64,000 nucleotides of DNA from Hamadaea sp013361475 (GTDB taxonomy: Bacteria > Actinomycetota > Actinomycetes > Mycobacteriales > Micromonosporaceae), in assembly GCF_040654195.1 (NCBI RefSeq), contig NZ_JBFAHM010000012.1:186001-250000 (forward strand), given 5' to 3'. Positions 8,039 to 16,538 of the stretch are shown piece after piece. The notes below the pieces were generated by a model. It was not told the origin of the DNA and did no database searches. It saw only the letters and a program-made list of their open reading frames with translations. Both the position numbers and the translations under genes were made by a program. Position 1 is the stretch's first letter. The number at the start of each line of letters is the position of its first letter.

Positions 8039-9594
8039 GCGACTCTCCTCACCAGACGGTCGACCGCCGCGACGACGTCGGCCGGAGTGATGGACGACAG
8101 GCAGGGGTGGCCCGGCAGCGGGCACTCCGTCGCCCGGGTGTCGCGGCACGCGGCCGCCGGATCGCCGAGGCGTACCACGGGAGTGCGGTAGGGACCCCAT
8201 CGCTCGAACGGCACGGTCGGGGCGAACAGGCTCACGACCGGCGTACCGGTGGCGGCGGCCAGGTGAGCGGGCCCGGTGTTGGCGGTCACGACACACGCGG
8301 CCGCGGCCAGCAGGCGGGTCAATCCGGCCACGTCGGTCCGCCCGCCCACGTCGACGGCGCCGGCCACGGCCACCTGGGCGGTCAGCTCGCGCTCGCCCGG
8401 CCCGCCGGTCACCAGCACCGGAAGGCCGGCCGCGCGCAGGGCGGCCACGACCTGCGCCATCAGCTCCGGGGGACAGGTCCGGGCCGCGGCGCTCCCGCCG
8501 GGATGAACGACGATCTGACTGGTACGCATGACGGGCTGCCCCAGGTCCACCAGCAGGTCGCCGGGGTCGTCCGCGGGCAGCCGGTAACCCGCGGCGGCGG
8601 CGACCGCCAGCGCCCGGACGGGTTCGGGAAGGTCGTCCGGTGGCCGGACGCGCAGGTCGAGCAGGCTGCCGGGATAGTCGTGGCTGATCGCCGTGATGCG
8701 GCGTACGCCGGCCAGCCGCAGCACCAACGCGGTCGGCAACGGCGACTGGTGGTACGAGGTGAAGATCAGCGCCTCGTCGAAGTCGCGCCGCGCCAGGTCT
8801 TCGGCGAACTCCGCGAGCCCGGCCGGGCTGACCGGAGCCGGATCGGCGTCGATCCAGGGGGTGGCGTACTCGACGACGTCGTCCACTCCGGGGAGCAGCC
8901 GGGCGGCGGCCGATCCTCGGGGTCCACACCAGACGGTCACCTTCCCGGCGTTGGCGGCGATCGCCCGGACGGCCGGACCGGTGACCACGACGTCGCCGAG
9001 CGAATCGGGGCGTACGACCAGGACGTTGTTGCCCGGCCGGGGCAGGGGTGCGGTGGGCTGCACGATCCGGTGCCGCAGCAGGATCCAGTCCGCGGCGGTC
9101 TCGAGGTCGGTGACGGCGGACGGCGCGGCGATCACCTCGGCGACCCGGGTCTGCTGATTCGGGACGAGCAGCGGAGTCGCTCCGGCGGCGAGCGCGGCAT
9201 CCACATCGGACGCGATGTCGCCCACGACGACGCATCGGCGGGCCGGTACGCCCAACGTGTCCGCTGCGGCGTGCACCAGTCCGGCCCGGGGCTTGCGGCA
9301 GTCGCACCCGTCCTCCGGCGTATGCGGACAGACCTGCCACGTGTCGAACGGACCGAGCAGCTCGTCGACCCGGCGGTTGACCTGGTCTACCTGATCACGG
9401 GTCAGCCGGCCCCGCCCGACCGCCGACTGATTCGTGACGACGCCGACGCGCAATCCGTTGGCACGTAAGCGATCGAGGGCCGCTCGCGCGCCGGGCATCG
9501 GCGTGACGCCGGCGGGATCGCCGCTGTAGGGGCGATCGGCGATGAGCGTACCGTCGCGGTCGAAGAGGACCGCGTCGAACAGGCCGTCGGACAT
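8035..9594 (-). CDS. GmhB-type HAD phosphatase fused to a family 9 (heptosyl) glycosyltransferase
   Basis: 519 residues, about the sum of GmhB (~185) and a GT9 heptosyltransferase (~330). Residues 1-~165 are a HAD-IIIA phosphatase: FDRDGT with Asp12 and Asp14, TNQS, and the zinc-binding CPHTPEDGCDCRKP loop characteristic of GmhB. From ~185 the chain starts again with the GT9 motif VLVVRPDSLGDVVVTGPAVRA. It later has VVHPGGSAAARTCP and TANTGPAHLAAATGTPVVSLF, which bind the ADP-sugar. So one chain would remove the 7-phosphate needed for ADP-heptose and also transfer the heptose. ATG 9594 lacks a strong ribosome site (GGAGG is 18 bases away). The stop overlaps the next gene. Confidence 0.88.
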   Translation of the reverse strand: MSDGLFDAVLFDRDGTLIADRPYSGDPAGVTPMPGARAALDRLRANGLRVGVVTNQSAVGRGRLTRDQVDQVNRRVDELLGPFDTWQVCPHTPEDGCDCRKPRAGLVHAAADTLGVPARRCVVVGDIASDVDAALAAGATPLLVPNQQTRVAEVIAAPSAVTDLETAADWILLRHRIVQPTAPLPRPGNNVLVVRPDSLGDVVVTGPAVRAIAANAGKVTVWCGPRGSAAARLLPGVDDVVEYATPWIDADPAPVSPAGLAEFAEDLARRDFDEALIFTSYHQSPLPTALVLRLAGVRRITAISHDYPGSLLDLRVRPPDDLPEPVRALAVAAAAGYRLPADDPGDLLVDLGQPVMRTSQIVVHPGGSAAARTCPPELMAQVVAALRAAGLPVLVTGGPGERELTAQVAVAGAVDVGGRTDVAGLTRLLAAAACVVTANTGPAHLAAATGTPVVSLFAPTVPFERWGPYRTPVVRLGDPAAACRDTRATECPLPGHPCLSSITPADVVAAVDRLVRRVA

Positions 9595-9645
9595 ACCGGG
9601 CGGATACCCGGCCTCCGGTTCCCCTAACTCCTGGAAGGAGCTTAA

Positions 9646-10563
9646 TTACTTCTGTTCGGACCGGACGCCGGTGGCAGGCCAGCTCGGCACCCGGCGATGG
9701 CGCCACCACCCGGCCAGCCAGTGCCCGACCGCCAGCGGCGGGATCGCCACGCTCGTCGCGATCAAGGGCAGCGGTCGACGTCGTTCCGCCGGGGCCGCCC
9801 GCAACCGGTGCGCCGCGAAGTCGGCGGTGGCCCCCGCCCACGCCGCGGCGGCGACGGTCGCCCAGGCGTACCGGCGGGTCGCGAACAGCCCCAGACTCGT
9901 CAGCCCGAGCAGCGTGGTCACGGTGTGCCGCCGACGCCGTCCGTGGGGCACTTCCAGCAGTCCGTGCCAGCCCGAGCCGTAGCGCCGCCGCAGGTACGCG
10001 TCGTCCGCGTTGCCCCGTTGCGACCGCAGGCTGACCCACCGCCCCGCTGGGCGTACCGGATGATCGGTGGCGCGCGACCCCACGACCAGGCAGCCGCCGG
10101 CGGCCCGGACCCGGAACGCGAGATCCGCGTCCTCCCGGTACGCGCGGGGGAAGTTCTCGTCGAACCCGCCGGTGATCAGCAGCATCTCGCGCCGGTACGC
10201 GATGTCGGCGGTGATCCACCGGGCGTGGGCGAGCCCGGAGGTGTTGGCGTGCCAATCGGTGCGCTCGCCGTCCGGGACGGTGACCTGGGCCTGGACCGCG
10301 GCCACCGAGGCGGGCTGGTCGAGGTCGGCCAGCAGTCGCGCGCGCCAGCCCGGCCGGGGCACCACGTCGTCGTCCAGGAAGACCACCCACTCGCCGCTGG
10401 TACGCCGCCAGCCCTCGTTCCGGGCGTGCGCCGGGCCGAGCCGATCGGAGTCGACGACCACCTCGATCGGCTCGGTCACCCCCTCCTCGGCGAGCCGATC
10501 GAGCAGCCGCCGCAGCTCCGGGCGGCCGGTCGTCGGGATGACCACCGAGAACGTGGGGCTCAT
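9646..10563 (-). CDS. Family 2 glycosyltransferase with C-terminal membrane segments
   Basis: 305 residues. The GT-A fold is seen in FSVVIPTTGRPELRRLLD at the N-terminus, GPAHARNEGWR, the metal-binding VVFLDDDVVP (DxD) and FDENFPRAYREDADLAFRV, the usual GT2 acceptor-side motif. Residues ~225-290 hold two hydrophobic stretches (TTLLGLTSLGLFATRRYAWATV and LPLIATSVAIPPLAVGHWLAGWW regions), so the enzyme is probably membrane-tethered at the cytoplasmic face. ATG 10563 overlaps the carbamoyltransferase stop (ATGA). A 51-base gap containing a small CTCCT/AGGAG hairpin (9628-9640) separates it from the GmhB-GT9 fusion. Confidence 0.85.
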   Translation of the reverse strand: MSPTFSVVIPTTGRPELRRLLDRLAEEGVTEPIEVVVDSDRLGPAHARNEGWRRTSGEWVVFLDDDVVPRPGWRARLLADLDQPASVAAVQAQVTVPDGERTDWHANTSGLAHARWITADIAYRREMLLITGGFDENFPRAYREDADLAFRVRAAGGCLVVGSRATDHPVRPAGRWVSLRSQRGNADDAYLRRRYGSGWHGLLEVPHGRRRRHTVTTLLGLTSLGLFATRRYAWATVAAAAWAGATADFAAHRLRAAPAERRRPLPLIATSVAIPPLAVGHWLAGWWRHRRVPSWPATGVRSEQK

Positions 10564-12194
10564 CGCGGCCTGCGCACGGCGAACGGGCCGATCGCGAGCA
10601 GGTCCACCGGGGCCGACCCGAACAGTTCGAGCGCCTCCTCGGGCGTGTCGACCATCGGCCGGCCGGCGGTGTTGAGCGAGGTGTTCACGAGCACCGGCAA
10701 CCCCGTACGCCGCTCGAACTCGCTGAGCACGCGGGCCATCAACGGCCGTTGGACCGGGTCGACGGTCTGCACCCGGGCCGTCCCGTCCACGTGGGTGACC
10801 GCCGGGATCTTGTCGAGCCACCCGGCGCGGACATTGTGGACGAACAGCATGTACGGACTGGGCAGCGCGCCGTCGAAGACCTCGGCGGCCCGGCTCGCCA
10901 GGACCATCGGCGCCACCGGCCGGAACGACTCGCGTCCCTTGACCTCGTTGAGCCGCTCGGTGTTGCTCGCGTGGCCCGGATGAGCCAGCAGAGACCGGAA
11001 GCCGAGCGCCCGGGGGCCGTACTCGCTGCGGCCCTGGAACCACGCGACGACACCGTTGTCCGCCAGAACCTCCGCGGCCTCGGCGGCGATGTCGGCCGGG
11101 ACCGTGTACGGCACTCGCGCCCGGCGTAGGCGGGCCTCCAGCTCGTCGTCGGAGAAGCCGCGCCCGAGATCGGCGCCCGGCATCGGCGCGACCGGCCCGT
11201 CCGCCGCGTGCAGCGCAGCGCCCAAGGCGGTTCCGGCGTCGCCCGCCGCCGGCTGGATCCACACTGTCTGGAAGGGACCCTCACGGACCAGGCGGGCGTT
11301 GGCGACGCAGTTGAGCGCCACCCCACCGGCCAAGGTCAACGCCGCAGGACCACCGGACGCGTCGTACAACCAGGCCGCGAGGTCGAGAACGACCTCCTCC
11401 AGCCGCCTCTGCACACTCGCCGCCAGGTCGGCGTGCTCGGCCTCGACGCGGCCGTCGGCGGTGCGCGCGGCGGCGAGCTTGGTCAGGTCGAGGTCGCCGA
11501 CGACGAACCCGCCGTCGCCGGTCGGGCGGACGACGTCGCGAAGCAGGTCGAGGTGCACCGGTGTGCCGTAGGAGGCCAGCGCCATCACCTTGTACTCGTC
11601 GCTGGACCGCAGGAAGCCCAGATGCTCCGTAACCTCCTCGTACCAGGTCCCCAAGGAGTGTGGCAGCCGCTGGGCGGCCAGGACGTCCAGGCGGCCGTCC
11701 CGGTAGCGCCCGGAAAGGTGACTCGCCGCCTCGCCGCGGCCGTCCAGCACCAGCACCGCGCAGTCGCGGTGGCCCGCCTCGGGAGGAGCCGCCAGCGCCG
11801 CCGAGGCGGCGTGCGCCACGTGATGCGGGACGAAGACGACCTTCGCCGGATCCAGTCCGGGCAACGCAGTGGCGAGGAACTGCGGGGCCCGTTCGGCGTA
11901 CTGCACGCGCAGCCAGTCCCAGGGATCGGCGATGCCCAGCTCCTCCGGCGGCCGGCACAACGCCGGATCGAAGGAGTACGCGACCGCGTCGAGATCCTGC
12001 GGTTCCAGCCCGGCCTGGCTCAGACACCAGCGGGCCGACAGCTCCGGCAGCTCCCAGGCGCTGAACGGCACCGGGCGTTTGCCGTGCTTACGACGGCTGA
12101 ACCGCTCCTCCTCGGCGGCGGCGACGATCCGGCCGTCGACGACGAGGGCGGCGGCGGGATCGTGGAAGATCGCGTTGATCCCCAGTACGCGCAT
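10560..12194 (-). CDS. NodU/CmcH-family carbamoyltransferase
   Basis: 544 residues, normal for the family. The N-terminal Kae1-like domain begins VLGINAIFHDPAAALVVDG and contains HHVAHAASA and LTLAGGVALNC. The C-terminal carbamoyltransferase domain has GRSEYGPRALGFRS, KGRESFRPVAPMV and LVNTSLNTAGRPMVDTPEEAL. Enzymes of this family move a carbamoyl group from carbamoyl phosphate through carbamoyl-AMP to a hydroxyl, often on a sugar. In the middle of an ADP-heptose operon the natural guess is a carbamoylated heptose or neighbouring sugar. This is inference, supported by the known 7-O-carbamoyl heptose of Pseudomonas LPS core. AAGGGAGA precedes ATG 12194; an 11-base gap follows the upstream gene. 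Confidence 0.88.
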   Translation of the reverse strand: MRVLGINAIFHDPAAALVVDGRIVAAAEEERFSRRKHGKRPVPFSAWELPELSARWCLSQAGLEPQDLDAVAYSFDPALCRPPEELGIADPWDWLRVQYAERAPQFLATALPGLDPAKVVFVPHHVAHAASAALAAPPEAGHRDCAVLVLDGRGEAASHLSGRYRDGRLDVLAAQRLPHSLGTWYEEVTEHLGFLRSSDEYKVMALASYGTPVHLDLLRDVVRPTGDGGFVVGDLDLTKLAAARTADGRVEAEHADLAASVQRRLEEVVLDLAAWLYDASGGPAALTLAGGVALNCVANARLVREGPFQTVWIQPAAGDAGTALGAALHAADGPVAPMPGADLGRGFSDDELEARLRRARVPYTVPADIAAEAAEVLADNGVVAWFQGRSEYGPRALGFRSLLAHPGHASNTERLNEVKGRESFRPVAPMVLASRAAEVFDGALPSPYMLFVHNVRAGWLDKIPAVTHVDGTARVQTVDPVQRPLMARVLSEFERRTGLPVLVNTSLNTAGRPMVDTPEEALELFGSAPVDLLAIGPFAVRRPR

Positions 12195-12205
12195 AGCTGT
12201 CTCCC

Positions 12206-13147
12206 TTAGCTCGGTGATGCGCCGCTGAGGGCGCGGTCGGCGGCGGTCACGACGTCGGCCGGGTGCACCGCGGTGATCCGCCCGCTGGAATGGCGCAGAA
12301 CCTGATGGCGGGGCAGCCGCGGCGGACCCCAGCGCCGGGGGTCCATCGCGTCGAAGAGCACCACCGAGGGGACGGCGTACGCGCTGGCGAGGTGCGCCAC
12401 GCCGGTGTCCCCGCTGACGACCAGCCGCGCGGCGGCGACCAGCGCGGCCAGCTCGGCGACGCCGGTCCGGCCGACGACGTTCCGGACGCCGGGCACCTCC
12501 CCGACCAGGTGAGCGTCGTGATCGTCGGCCGAACCGGTGACCACCACGTCGTGACCGAGCGTCACCAGGGTGCGGGCGACCTCGGCGTACCGGCCGACCG
12601 GCCAGCGCACCGAGCTGCGGCCGCCTGGATGCACCACCGTCGCGCCCTTCGCGAGCGGCGGCTCCTCCGGTACGCGCAATGCCAGATCATCCGGGTCGGC
12701 GGAGCCGCCGTACCAGGTCACCAGACGGCACCACCGTTCCACTTCGTGCTCGTCCGAGGCGTACTGCGGACCGTCGTGGAAGCCGGCCGCCGGGCAGGCG
12801 TAGGCCAGCAGCCAGCTCGGCCCGGTCGCCAGCAACAGCCGATGCGACTCCGGGCCCCGCCCATGCAGGTTGACCGCGACGCCGACTTCGCCGATCGGGC
12901 CGAGCGGCTCGGTCAGCCCGGTCCGGGCGTCCAGCGGCAGGAGGTCGTCGACCGCGTCCGCGAGCCTGACCAGCGGCCGCAGCCAGTCCGGGGCGACGAG
13001 GGTGATCCGCTCGCCGGCGAACCGTGTCCGCAGCCCCCGGAGCGCGGGCACGGCGGTGCAGAAGTCTCCGATGCCCAGGGCCCGGAGTACGAGGACGTCG
13101 ACGTCGTCCGCCTCGGTCACGTCGTGTGCCTCGGTCACGTCGGTCAC
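12206..13147 (-). CDS. Family 9 glycosyltransferase (heptosyltransferase-like)
   Basis: 313 residues from GTG 13147; in-frame GTG codons at 13138 and 13120 are alternative starts because the first codons repeat the unit GTGACCGA(G/C). The body starts VLVLRALGIGDFCTAVPALRG, the GT9 P-loop-like motif. It continues with VNLHGRGPESH, VVHPGGRSSVRWP and VVSGDTGVAHLASAYAVPSVVLF, the ADP-heptose-binding end of the family. It is the second GT9 domain in the operon, so at least two heptosyl transfers or two acceptors are plausible. The start overlaps the stop of the group 4 glycosyltransferase by GTGA. Confidence 0.83.
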   Translation of the reverse strand: MTDVTEAHDVTEADDVDVLVLRALGIGDFCTAVPALRGLRTRFAGERITLVAPDWLRPLVRLADAVDDLLPLDARTGLTEPLGPIGEVGVAVNLHGRGPESHRLLLATGPSWLLAYACPAAGFHDGPQYASDEHEVERWCRLVTWYGGSADPDDLALRVPEEPPLAKGATVVHPGGRSSVRWPVGRYAEVARTLVTLGHDVVVTGSADDHDAHLVGEVPGVRNVVGRTGVAELAALVAAARLVVSGDTGVAHLASAYAVPSVVLFDAMDPRRWGPPRLPRHQVLRHSSGRITAVHPADVVTAADRALSGASPS

Positions 13148-14397
13148 GCCGCGGAGACGGCGCTCGCGGCGACGGGCTGCGGCGCCTGGACCGACCGGTA
13201 GACCGACTCGATCTGCTCAGCGATCCGCGGCCACGGATACCGGCCGCGAACCCGCTGCAGACCACCGGCCGCGTACGCGTATCGCAAGGGCTCGTTGTCG
13301 AGCAGGCTCCGGATCGCGCCCGCCAGATGCGTGACGTTTCCGGGTTCCACGAGCAGCCCACAGGTCCCGTGGATCACCGAGTCACTCAGCCCGCCGACCG
13401 CGTACGCGACGACCGGCGTACCGCAGGCCATCGCCTCCAGCGGCGTCAACCCGAACGGCTCGTACGCCGGCGCGCAGATCACGAGGTCCACCGCCTGGTA
13501 GAGGGCCGGCATCCGCCAGCGGTCCACCGCGCCGAGCAGCCGCAGCCGATCGCCGACGCCGTATTGTGCCGCCGCGGTCACCAGCCGCTGCGCCTCCGGG
13601 TCGCTGCCGAGATCGCCCTGACCCGGTCCGCCGGCGATCAGCAGTTCGGCGCCCGGCAGCGCCCGGAGCGCCCGGACGATGTCGGCGTACCCCTTGCGTT
13701 CCACCAGCCGCCCGACACTCAGCAGCCGGGCGGGCCGCCCCTCCGAACGCATCGAGGGGCCGTCGTCCCCCGGATGGAAGAGATCCGTGTCCACCCCGGA
13801 CGGGACGACGTCGATCCGGTCCCGGCGTACGCCGATGCGCAGCAGCTCCTCGACCTCGTCGGCGCACTGCGCGACGACCCGGTCGGCGGTGGTGGCGACC
13901 CTCGTCTCCAGACCGATGCGACCGGCCGGGCTGGTGTCGGCGTCGCCCTGCATGCGCCGTTTGACCGTCCCGAGCGCATGGAAGGTGGTCACCAGCGGAA
14001 CGGGGTCGCCCCGGCGGGCCTCGGCCGCCTCCAGGGCGGCGACACCGCTCATCCAGAAATGCGCGTGCACGACGTCGGGAGCCGGTCCGGTGGCCCACTC
14101 GGCGGCCAGCCAGCGCCCGAACTCGCCCATGTACGGCAGCAGGCCGTCCTTCGGGATGCGCTCGGCGGGACCGGCCGGGACGTGCACCACCCGGAAACCG
14201 CCCGGGGCGTCCACGGCGTCCGGCAGGTGCGGACCGTCGCGGCGGGTGTAGACCGTCACCTCGTGCCCCCGCCGGGCGAGGGCGGTGGCCAGCGCCTCGA
14301 CGTGCACGTTCTGGCCCCCGGCGTCGACGCCGCCGGGCGGCGCCAGCGGATTGGCGTGCTCGGAGATCAGAGCCAGGCGGAGCGGTGTCTCGGTCAT
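13144..14397 (-). CDS. Family 4 glycosyltransferase, first gene of the heptose glycan operon
   Basis: 417 residues. Motifs: ISEHANPLAPPGGVDAGGQNVHV (loop binding the donor diphosphate), HAHFWMSGVAAL, VPSGVDTDLFHPG, LLSVGRLVERKGYADIVRAL and the complete EX7E motif EPFGLTPLEAMACGTPVVA. It resembles sucrose-phosphate-synthase/MshA-like group 1 transferases. It probably builds the base of the glycan with a nucleotide-sugar donor. No Shine-Dalgarno site is visible before ATG 14397, so the mRNA may be leaderless or the operon promoter may lie in the 95-base gap before the divergent SDR. Eight more genes follow with stop-start overlaps or short gaps down to 4376. Confidence 0.85.
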   Translation of the reverse strand: MTETPLRLALISEHANPLAPPGGVDAGGQNVHVEALATALARRGHEVTVYTRRDGPHLPDAVDAPGGFRVVHVPAGPAERIPKDGLLPYMGEFGRWLAAEWATGPAPDVVHAHFWMSGVAALEAAEARRGDPVPLVTTFHALGTVKRRMQGDADTSPAGRIGLETRVATTADRVVAQCADEVEELLRIGVRRDRIDVVPSGVDTDLFHPGDDGPSMRSEGRPARLLSVGRLVERKGYADIVRALRALPGAELLIAGGPGQGDLGSDPEAQRLVTAAAQYGVGDRLRLLGAVDRWRMPALYQAVDLVICAPAYEPFGLTPLEAMACGTPVVAYAVGGLSDSVIHGTCGLLVEPGNVTHLAGAIRSLLDNEPLRYAYAAGGLQRVRGRYPWPRIAEQIESVYRSVQAPQPVAASAVSAA

Positions 14398-14492
14398 GCG
14401 AGAAGCGCTACCCGGCCACTACCGGCTCAAACTTCACTTCTCCCGTCAGCCGCCGGGCGCATGGACTCGGGCTTTCGGGGTATGGCGCAGTC

Positions 14493-15326
14493 ATGTCTGA
14501 GCCACAGCAACGGCCACCCGGCACCCTGACCGACATGCGGACCAAACCGGACCACGGTGAGGACTCCTATCGCGGCTCGGGCCGGCTGACCGGGAAGAAG
14601 GCCGTGATCACCGGTGGCGACAGCGGGATCGGCCGAGCGGTCGCGATCGCGTTCGCCCGCGAGGGCGCGGACGTGCTGATCTCCTATTTGAGCGAGGACG
14701 AGGACGCCCGGGACACCGCCCGCCTGGTCGAGGAGGCCGGACGGCAGGCGGTGCTGGTCGCGGGGGATCTCGCCGACCGGGCGCACTGCGAGCAGGTCGT
14801 CGCGACGGCGGTGGACGCCTTCGGTCAGGTCGACGTGCTCGTCAACAACGCGGCGTACCAGATGACGCACGAGACCCTCGAGGAGATCAGCGACGAGGAG
14901 TGGACGCGCACCTTCGACATCAACATCACCGCGATGTTCCGGCTGGTCAAGGCGGCTCTGCCACACATGGGGGAGGGCGGGTCGATCATCAACACGAGTT
15001 CGATCAACTCCGACATGCCCCGGCCGACCCTGTTGCCGTACGCGACGACGAAGGGCGCCATCGCCAACTTCACCGCAGGGCTCGCCCAGTTGCTCGGCGA
15101 CCGCGGCATCCGGGTCAACGCGGTGGCGCCCGGTCCGATCTGGACGCCGCTGATCCCGTCCACGATGCCGCCCGACCACGTCGAGGAGTTCGGCAAGAAC
15201 TCTCCGCTCGGCCGGCCCGGCCAGCCCGCCGAGGTGGCCCCGGCGTACGTGCTGCTGGCCTCGGACGAGGCGAGTTACATGTCCGGCGCGCTGATCCCGG
15301 TGACCGGCGGGAAGCCGATCCTGTAG
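14493..15326 (+). CDS. Short-chain dehydrogenase of the YghA/general-stress-protein-39 type
   Basis: 277 residues from ATG 14493; the ribosome site is weak. After an N-terminal extension with TKPDHGEDSYRGSGRL, characteristic of this SDR subgroup, come the cofactor loop ITGGDSGIGRA, NNAA in place of NNAG, catalytic Ser in INTSS and YATTK, and the late PLGRPGQPAEVAPAYVLLAS stretch. Members are NAD(P)-dependent oxidoreductases associated with general or osmotic stress; the true substrate is generally unknown. It stands divergent from the heptose operon and convergent with the topoisomerase gene (9-base gap). Confidence 0.85.
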   Translation: MSEPQQRPPGTLTDMRTKPDHGEDSYRGSGRLTGKKAVITGGDSGIGRAVAIAFAREGADVLISYLSEDEDARDTARLVEEAGRQAVLVAGDLADRAHCEQVVATAVDAFGQVDVLVNNAAYQMTHETLEEISDEEWTRTFDINITAMFRLVKAALPHMGEGGSIINTSSINSDMPRPTLLPYATTKGAIANFTAGLAQLLGDRGIRVNAVAPGPIWTPLIPSTMPPDHVEEFGKNSPLGRPGQPAEVAPAYVLLASDEASYMSGALIPVTGGKPIL

Positions 15327-15335
15327 CCGATCCGG

Positions 15336-16424
15336 TCACTCGTTTCGCAGGACGGCCATCGTCGTCCGCTCGGCCTTCTGCCAGAGCCGGGCCTCGTCGG
15401 CGGTCGTCCGTGCGGTGTTTCCGTTCGCCGCCTTCGCCCGTGCGGCCTTTTCGGTCGTGGCCTTCGAAGTCGTGGTCTTCGAAGTGGTCTTCGTGGTGAC
15501 CGGCGGCAGCTTGCCGGACTCGAACACGTCCACGATCCGAGGGTCGACGTAGGACTTGCGGGCGACCGCGGCCGTGTTGCCGAGGGTGTCCGCGGCCGCA
15601 CGCATCGCCGCCGCCACCGCCCGTTTGCGCGCGCTCGCGGTCGCGCACCGACCCGCCTGGCACAGACTCAGCGTCGCCGCGACGGTGCCGTGCCAGGTGC
15701 GGAAGTCCTTGGCGGTCAGGTCCAGCCCACTGATCTCCCGCAGATAGTCGTTGACGTCGCCGCTCTTCACATCGACCCACTTGCGGCCGTCGCGATAGGC
15801 GAGCAGGTCCGGATGGTCGTCCGACCGGCGCAGCAGCGCCCGGAAGACCCTGGCCAGCGCGGGATCCTCGACGGTGGCGTCGGTGTCCGTGCCGCCCTTG
15901 GCCGGGAACGACAGGCGTACGCGGTCGCCCCGGACGCTGACGTGCTCCCGGCGCAGCGTCGCCAGCCCGAAGGTCGCCTCGCCCAGGTCGGGATCGTCGA
16001 CGGCGTACGCCTCCCCGCCGACGCGCAGCGCGGCCTGGTCCAGCAGCCGCACGGCGGCGGCCAGAACGCGCCGGCGAGTCAGCCCGTGCTCGGCGAGATC
16101 CTCACGCACCTTCCGGCGTACCGTCGGCAACTTCCGCGCCATCTCGGCCACGTGCGCGAACTTCGCCCGGTCCCGTCGGCGCCGCCACTCGTCGTGATAC
16201 CGATACTGCGTACGCCCGGCGGCGTCGACGCCGGTGGCCTGGATGTGACCGCGTTCGTCCGGGCTGATCCAGACGTCGGTCCACGCCGGCGGCAGCACGA
16301 GCGCCTCGGCCCGCTCGCGGTCGGCCCGGCTGACCGGACGGCCGAGGTATCGGTAGGAGAATCCGCGGCCACGCCGGCGTCGCTCGATACCCGGGGCGGA
16401 GAGGTCACTACGGCGAAGTCGCAC
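15336..16424 (-). CDS. Type IB DNA topoisomerase
   Basis: 362 residues, typical of the small bacterial/poxvirus-like enzyme. The N-terminal clamp contains LPPAWTDVWISPDERGHIQATGVDAAGR and YRYHDEWRRRRDRAKF. The catalytic core has LRVGGEAYAVDDPDLGEATFGLATL, LSFPAKGG, AKDFRTWHGT and the nucleophilic Tyr292 in VARKSYVDPR. It relaxes supercoils by forming a 3'-phosphotyrosyl nick. An unusual Thr/Lys/Ala-rich stretch of about 30 residues (about 311-340) lies near the C-terminus, coded by short near-repeats, and probably forms a flexible basic tail. The start is GTG 16424 with no strong ribosome site. Confidence 0.9.
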   Translation of the reverse strand: MRLRRSDLSAPGIERRRRGRGFSYRYLGRPVSRADRERAEALVLPPAWTDVWISPDERGHIQATGVDAAGRTQYRYHDEWRRRRDRAKFAHVAEMARKLPTVRRKVREDLAEHGLTRRRVLAAAVRLLDQAALRVGGEAYAVDDPDLGEATFGLATLRREHVSVRGDRVRLSFPAKGGTDTDATVEDPALARVFRALLRRSDDHPDLLAYRDGRKWVDVKSGDVNDYLREISGLDLTAKDFRTWHGTVAATLSLCQAGRCATASARKRAVAAAMRAAADTLGNTAAVARKSYVDPRIVDVFESGKLPPVTTKTTSKTTTSKATTEKAARAKAANGNTARTTADEARLWQKAERTTMAVLRNE

Positions 16425-16495
16425 GGTGACGGCATACCCCAGGTCGCCGATCGGCGAACTAGTCGCTCGCCGTGACGCCCGGCGGATCGTACCCC

Positions 16496-16527
16496 TGGTC
16501 CCGGCCGGTGTGCGTCGGCCGGGACCA
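16496..16527 (-). terminator. GC-rich hairpin terminator after the PI-PLC-like gene
   Basis: Perfect 12-bp arms TGGTCCCGGCCG / CGGCCGGGACCA with an 8-base loop, 12 bases past the stop of the PI-PLC-like gene. There is no T-run, as usual for actinobacterial terminators. It may also insulate the topoisomerase promoter. Confidence 0.7.
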
Positions 16528-16538
16528 CCGGCGCGCGC

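Noticed and set aside
13144..14397. MshA (mycothiol glycosyltransferase)
   Set aside because: General group 1 motifs match, but the position at the head of the heptose operon points to glycan synthesis; naming it MshA is not justified.
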